Below, in pieces: positions 58,611 to 64,000 of a DNA stretch of 64,000 nucleotides. Each line of letters starts with the position of its first letter. Positions within the stretch are counted from its first letter, which is position 1. Under the pieces are notes generated by a model. That model ran no database searches and was not told the origin of the DNA. It saw only the letters and a program-made list of their open reading frames with translations. The DNA is taken from contig CM035417.1 in NCBI GenBank assembly GCA_020310875.1, forward strand, positions 86,835,440-86,899,439, given 5' to 3'. Made by a program: the position numbers and the translations under genes. The DNA comes from Ceratopteris richardii (taxonomy: Eukaryota; Streptophyta; Polypodiopsida; Polypodiales; Pteridaceae).

Positions 58611-61600
58611 TAGTTGGATGGTACCAACTACCCATTATGGGCTTATATGATGCGACATGTATTGGTTGCAAAAGGACTGTGGAACATTGTGCAGGGTGTT
58701 GAAAGATGTCCTGTTACACCTGCAACTACAGGTACTACAAATACAGGTGCTGGAGCTGATGAAGATGATGTCGAAGATGATATTGTGCAGATTCCTGATC
58801 GTGTTGCTGTTTCTGTTGCACCTATTGCACACCAGATTCGCTGGGATGGCAGAGATGCCCAGGCACATGCATTGATAGCTTTGTCTGTCAAACGTGGCAT
58901 TATTCCTCACATTCGCTCTTGCAGAATAGCAAAGGATGCTTGGGATACACTTACCACATTGTACCAAGCTAGGAATGAGGCTCGTGTTGCTTACCTCCGA
59001 AAACAGTTGGAGAGTGAGCACATGAATGAAGGTGATTCTATGGACAATTTCCTAACGAAGATCAAAGATTTGAAGGAACAGTTGATTTCTGCTAATGAGG
59101 TTATACCATATAGCTCACTTGTGCAGACTGTTCTGAATGGACTTCCTGACTCATATCAGAGTTTTGCTTCTACTCTTCGGTTGATGATGAAAGGCAATCC
59201 AAATGCCTTATTATTTGAGGACTTAGTCTCTGTTCTGTTGCAGGAAGATCAGTCCAGGCAGAATAGGTGCATTATGCGAGTTGCAGATCAAGCTTTCCTG
59301 GCTAGTCAGAAGGGCAAAGGAAAATGGGGCTCTTCTACTAGTAAGCAGAAATCTGCAAATGCTGCACAATCGAAGAACCAGGATAAAGATGAGAAGAAAT
59401 CAAAAAAGCAGAAATTGTTTTGCAAGTACTGTAAAGGAAATGATCATATCATAAAAAACTGTCCAAAACTGGCTACTAAAGAGGCAAAGAAGAAAGAGGC
59501 TAGAATGGTTGTTGCAGAGGCCTCTACACCAAAAACAGAGTCTGCAAATCTTGTGCAGGAAGAAGAATGGGCGTTTACTACTATCTGCAGTTTTGACCCA
59601 TCTTCTCATGATTAGTGCATGTCTGCAGTAGACTCAGATGTTTGGTATTTTGACAGTGGGGCAACCAAACATATTACCTCATAGCGCAGTTTCTTCTCTT
59701 CACTCGAGCCTACCCCTATAGGGAATACTATTACATGTGCCAACAACTCCTCTTATCCTGTTATGGGAGTTGGTAAGATCATTTTGACTACAGCTGATGG
59801 TAGTTCTTTCACTTTGTCAGATGCTTTATTTGTGCCAGGGATAAAAAAGAACCTGTTATCAGTTTTTGCATTAGCCAAGATTGGCTTGCTTGTGAAATTT
59901 GTTGATGACAGGTGTACAGTCCATGATCTCTCAAATGGCGATGTGATTATTGCTTCTGGCATTTTATGTCGTGGGCTATATAAGCTCATAGACTATGAAA
60001 GATCTGTGAATGATTTGGCATGTGCAGTTCATGATTCTCAGGCTATGTCAGATGCAAAGCTTTGGCATGCACGCTTTGGTCATCTGAATTTTGCTAGTTT
60101 ACTACGCTTGCAGAAATCTGAAATGGTGTCCTCTTTGCCCAAACTTGAGGCACCTAGAAAACATGTTTGTGAAGGCTGTATTTTGGGCAAAATGCAGCGT
60201 TCTTCCTTTCCAAAAGATGGTTCAGTTCGGGCTATGCAGAAATTGCAGCTTGTACATAGTGATGTCTGTGGTCCTATGCAGACACCCTCTTTTGGAAATT
60301 ACCTTTACTTCATGACTTTCATTGATGATTTTTCCAGGCATGCATGGTTATATCCACTCAAAGCAAAGTCCGAAGTGTTCATGTTCTTTAAACAGTTTTT
60401 GGTTTTGGCAGAAAATCTTTCAACATGTAAAATGGGCACCCTCCATTCTGATCGAGGGGGGGAATATATGTCTTCAGATTTTAATGCATTTCTGGCTGAA
60501 CGTGGGATAAAACACTAGTGTAGAGTGCCGTATACACCTCAACAGAATGGATTTTTTGAACGAAAGAACAGGTCACTCATGGAGATGGCGAGGTGCATGG
60601 TCAAAAGTCAGGATTTACCACATAGTTTCTCGCTTGAGGCTGTCATGTGTGCAGCATATGTACTGAACAGGTGTCCCACTAAAGTGTTGCAGTCTATCAC
60701 TCCATATGAGGCTTGGCATGACCGCAAGCCATCTGTTGCTCATCTGCGTGTTTTTGGTTGTCTGGCATATGCATTAGTGCCTGAACAACATCGCAAAAAA
60801 TTGGATGATAAGGCAGTAAAATGTATTTTTGTTGGGTACAGTTCTGAAAGTAAAGGCTATCGTCTGTATCATCTACAGACTAAACGCATTCTGGTTAGCC
60901 GTGATGTTGTCTTTGTGGAAGATGCTATTCAGCCATTGCTTTCATGTACTAAGGAGACATCTATTAGCTCCAAAGACATGTATGATACTTTGATGCCTCT
61001 TTTTACAGGTGGATAGTCTAGTGCTGGTCCTAATGAGGCAACTTCTCAGCCTTTGCAGGTTTCATATGATGATGCAGATCATTCCATTTCTGATGTAGAT
61101 TTACATGATGCACTTGTTGATGAGAGAGCTGATATTGAACAGGCAAAAACTATGCCAAAATGGTTGGTGCACTCTTTACATGACAGCAAATTAGATGCAC
61201 CTTTGTCATATCGTACTCGTTCAGGCTCTCATAGTGCCTCCTTTGCATCAGATTGCTATGCTATGGCTGCATCTAGTCTCTATGATGAGAATGAGCCTGT
61301 TTCTTTTGATGAAGCACAAAATTTAGAAAATTGGATGGCTGTTATGCAATCTGAATATGATGCTATAATGAAGAATGGTACATGGTCTTTATGTGACTTG
61401 CGTCCTGGCAAGAAGGCCATTGGCACTAAGTGGGTATACAAGCTGAAGCGTAATCCTGATGGTACAGTTGATAGGTATAAGGCTAGGCTTGTTGTAAAGG
61501 GTTATGCACAGGAAAGAGGCATTGATTTTGATGAGACCTTTGCACCTACATGCCGTATGACTACTGTTCGGAGCATTTGTGCACTTGCAGCCCATCATGG

Positions 61601-62251
61601 TTGGAATGTACATCAGTTGGACATTAAAACAACATTTCTGAATGGTGACTTGCATGAAGAAGTGTATGTTTTTCAGCCCCGTGGCTTTGTGTAGAAAGGG
61701 CATGAAAACCAGGTTTGCAGGTTGAAGAAGGCATTATATGGTTTAAAGCAAGCACCACGTGCTTGGTATGAGAAGATACATGCCTATCTGATTGCACATG
61801 GTTTTGAGAACAGTCCAACTGAAAGCACCTTATATGTTAAGCGTGCTAATGATGTGCTTCTGATCATTGTTGTCTATGTTGATGACATGTTGCTCACTGG
61901 TCCTATTGAGACACATATTGCTGATTTTAAGGCTGATTTGCATGCATCATTTGAGATGTCTCATTTGGGGCATTTGCATCACTATTTGGGCATTCAGTTT
62001 ATGCACGTTGATGGTGGAATGGCTTTGTGTCAAACAAAATATATTGACACATTATTGCAGCGTTTTGGCCTTGAAGACTGTAAGCCTATTGCCACTCCTA
62101 TGGAGACAGGTTTACGATTGAGTCTTCATGATGCTGGAGATGCATTTGATGCCGTTCTCTATCAGCAGGCTGTTGGATGCTTGATTTACTTATGCATTAC
62201 TCAGCCAGATATTCAGTTTGCTGTCTCACAGATGAGCAGGTTTATGCATTG
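58611..62251 (+). pseudogene. Copia C gag-pol region (fossil)
   Basis: Gag reads LDGTNYPLWAYMMRHVLVAK, GRDAQAHALIALSVKRGIIP and DAWDTLTTLYQARNEARVAY. The integrase has MFFKQFLVLAENLST and RKNRSLMEMARCM; the reverse transcriptase has KWVYKLKRNPDGTVDRYKAR and HQLDIKTTFLNGDLHEEVYV. All are ordinary copia blocks. It is near full length up to the end of the reverse transcriptase. Confidence 0.85.
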
Positions 62252-64000
62252 CCCTTTCTTACGAAGTACGTTGTTGAGTTATGCGGAAAGCAGATTCCGG
62301 AAGCAACGGTTACAGAACAAACAAATACACAGAGTGGTGAAGATTGAAGTGGAAAAGTGGAAACCAGATTGTAACTATGATATTGTAATGTAATCGATGG
62401 TTTATTTTGAATTCAGAGTCTATTTACTGTGAAGTTAAGATTCAGGATACAATATTTCTTTGGATTGTTCTATCTGCACTTCTTTATGTTGAAGTAAAGG
62501 ATCAGAAATGCATGTTTATGAGTTTTTATATTCGTAAATCTCCGTTCCCGAACCTGTCTATTATGTATTATTAGTCTGTTGGTGATACGTATGCAAACAT
62601 ATGGCGACAGAGCACCGCACAAAACAGATTGATGCCGGTACAAAGTGGCAAGGAGTACTTACAAAAGCCTCATCATCCTGATTATCTAGATGAGCTCTTA
62701 CAACACACACTCGCAACATTGAAGTTGGAAGATATTCCTCTTGAGGAAGAAATCACTATTATGGAAGAAGTACAGTTTTGGGTGGAAACTGGAGTTTTAC
62801 CCCCCCCCCCCCCCTCAATCTTTTAAAGGGCCTAGTCTTTGAGTGGAAGGATGGTAAACTAGCTAAAGTATTGTGGCACGGGGAATTCAGCGGGATTGAC
62901 CAGCAGAACCACATACAGGAAGAAGAATACCCTATAGAAGAAAGTGAAAGCGGTGCCAGCATAACCTTGCCAGAATTGTAGTTAGCTTTAATACCCTTAC
63001 CTCAAACTACTACCTTATAGACGCTTGGTAATTCAATGGAAAACAAGCACCCACTACCAATGTTGAACTATACTCATTTTTACAGGCGAGTGGGTGAAGA
63101 TCTAGATGTGCACATACAGACATTTGAGAATCAATACTTATGTAATCATTGTAATCTGCATGAAAATTGGCACAAATTTCAAGTGTTTCAAGCCACGTTA
63201 GTCGGCGATGTAGTCAAATGGCTTATTGAATACCCTCCTGATTACTTTTCCACATATGATGAGTTGAAGGTGGCATTCTTGGAACGATTCCGGACTACGA
63301 AGAGTATTTCAGAGTTACATTCTTCACCTCAATATATGTTGCAGAAAGGGACGATCAAGCAGTATGCATTAGATTTCACATCTACACTACGAGAGTTTAT
63401 GATGGATAAGTGTCTTATAGAAGAAATGTTAACAGAATTCTTTGTGGACGGACTATAGCCACCCATTAAAGAGAAGATCTGTATGTACACGCTTGAACAA
63501 TCCCGTATGCTAGATCAGATAATTGACTTAGCAATCTGTATGGATTGAAAGATGCTATTTGCCAATTTGGACTCGGAGAAAACTAATTTGGTGTTCGGGA
63601 AGGGTGCAATCCTAGAGAAGCAGTTGTATTGCTTAAAGTGCAAGAATGCGGGCCATATTATCGTTGATTGTGCACTTAATCAGGTCTTTTGTCCTATTTG
63701 TAACAAAACTAATCATAGTTTGGAGGAATTTCGCTTTAATGCGCGGAATACTTTGGTGGCTATTGCGCAAGTAGAAGAACCTTCCTAGAAAGATAATTTA
63801 AATGGGTATAAGCCCCAAGTTGTTAAGAGACAATGATCGAATAGTGAGGATGCTAGACTGGGAGGACCCTCTCAATATTCGGGTTCCGAGAAATTTCCAA
63901 ATCAGCGGCGTGGTTTCTGCGAGAATATACAAGAATTTGGTAGAGGACAGAGATTCCAACAACCTGGGCTCGATAATCCTGGTAATCGTCCAATTTAGTG
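62252..64000 (+). mobile_element. Ty3/gypsy-type element D2 (LTR part, gag), runs off window
   Basis: LTR part 62252-62599, primer-site-like TGGCGAC at 62602, leader, a C-run near 62801-62812, then gag about 63036-63790 with LIEYPPDYFSTYDELKVAFL, FRTTKSISELHSSPQYMLQK and the knuckle CLKCKNAGHIIVDC followed by CPICNKTNH. It is closely similar to D1. It is broken (several breaks) and continues beyond the window. Confidence 0.82.

Larger units (their letters stand above)
57981..62251 (+). mobile_element. Ty1/copia element C
   Basis: LTR 57981-58210, primer site TGGTATCAGAGC (58213-58224), leader, then gag-pol in order: gag (about 58614-59400), zinc knuckle FCKYCKGNDHIIKNC (about 59417-59463), protease region from about 59640, LWHARFGHLN (60060), integrase core about 60240-60700 with YTPQQNGF, reverse transcriptase 61330-62240 with YVDDMLLTG (about 61874). 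No 3' LTR is recognised; Ty3-type D2 follows. It is broken, with a handful of breaks, but is much better kept than C'. Confidence 0.9.

Noticed and set aside
62801-62814. C-run as G-quadruplex on the minus strand
   Set aside because: A single run, not four spaced runs; the same holds for the runs near 6927 and 28378.

Overview
The window looks like a piece of a very large, repeat-filled plant nuclear genome, most likely a fern. The base composition, Ty1/copia and Ty3/gypsy LTR elements with plant-type primer sites, L1-like LINEs and tRNA-derived SINEs all say plant. The fern reading rests on the single host gene seen: a secreted cyanovirin-N homology (CVNH) lectin at 40724-41278, a family known from filamentous fungi and from the fern Ceratopteris. 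I cannot name the species from sequence alone.

Layout. 1-8352 is a stack of LTR elements: a Ty3-like element (G, minus strand) sits inside a copia element (A), which abuts an older copia reverse-transcriptase piece (B), then a copia LTR-gag piece (H), then an LTR-bounded element of unknown family (I, minus). 8353-20180 is a young copia element (J) whose long reading frame looks whole, with a second copia element (N, minus, paired 859-bp LTRs) inserted near its 3' end. 20181-26828 is a 5'-incomplete LINE (LINE A) split by a 3943-bp DNA element (20583-24525) with perfect 26-bp terminal inverted repeats and a 4-bp target duplication. That element carries about a dozen copies of a 17-bp palindrome and large interleaved inverted repeats. 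26829-29460 holds more LINE pieces and a SINE with an 11-bp target duplication. 30090-33500 is a Ty3-type fragment (K) split by a broken copia copy (C', minus). 33500-40187 holds microsatellites and two old fragments (L, M) of the copia family that is better preserved further right as E.

40188-42832 is the gene island: the CVNH gene with one short intron, flanked on both sides by SINEs of one family, followed by a SINE of a second family. 43643-46402 is a minus-strand LINE (LINE B). 46403-57980 is a three-level nest: Ty3-type element D1 contains copia E (target duplication CAGAG), which contains a small non-autonomous copia relative F (target duplication GGTTC). 57981-62251 is copia element C and 62252-64000 a second Ty3-type copy D2 running off the window.

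Apart from the lectin there is no operon-like or pathway context; the window is a record of successive insertions. The items most worth a second look are the palindrome-rich TIR element, the non-autonomous element F with its Asp/His-rich reading frame, the unrecognised coding region of element I, the SINE whose tail resembles the local LINE tails, the leader/LTR module that recurs in different element types, and the lectin gene itself. All domain calls were made by eye from translated sequence; no database search was run.
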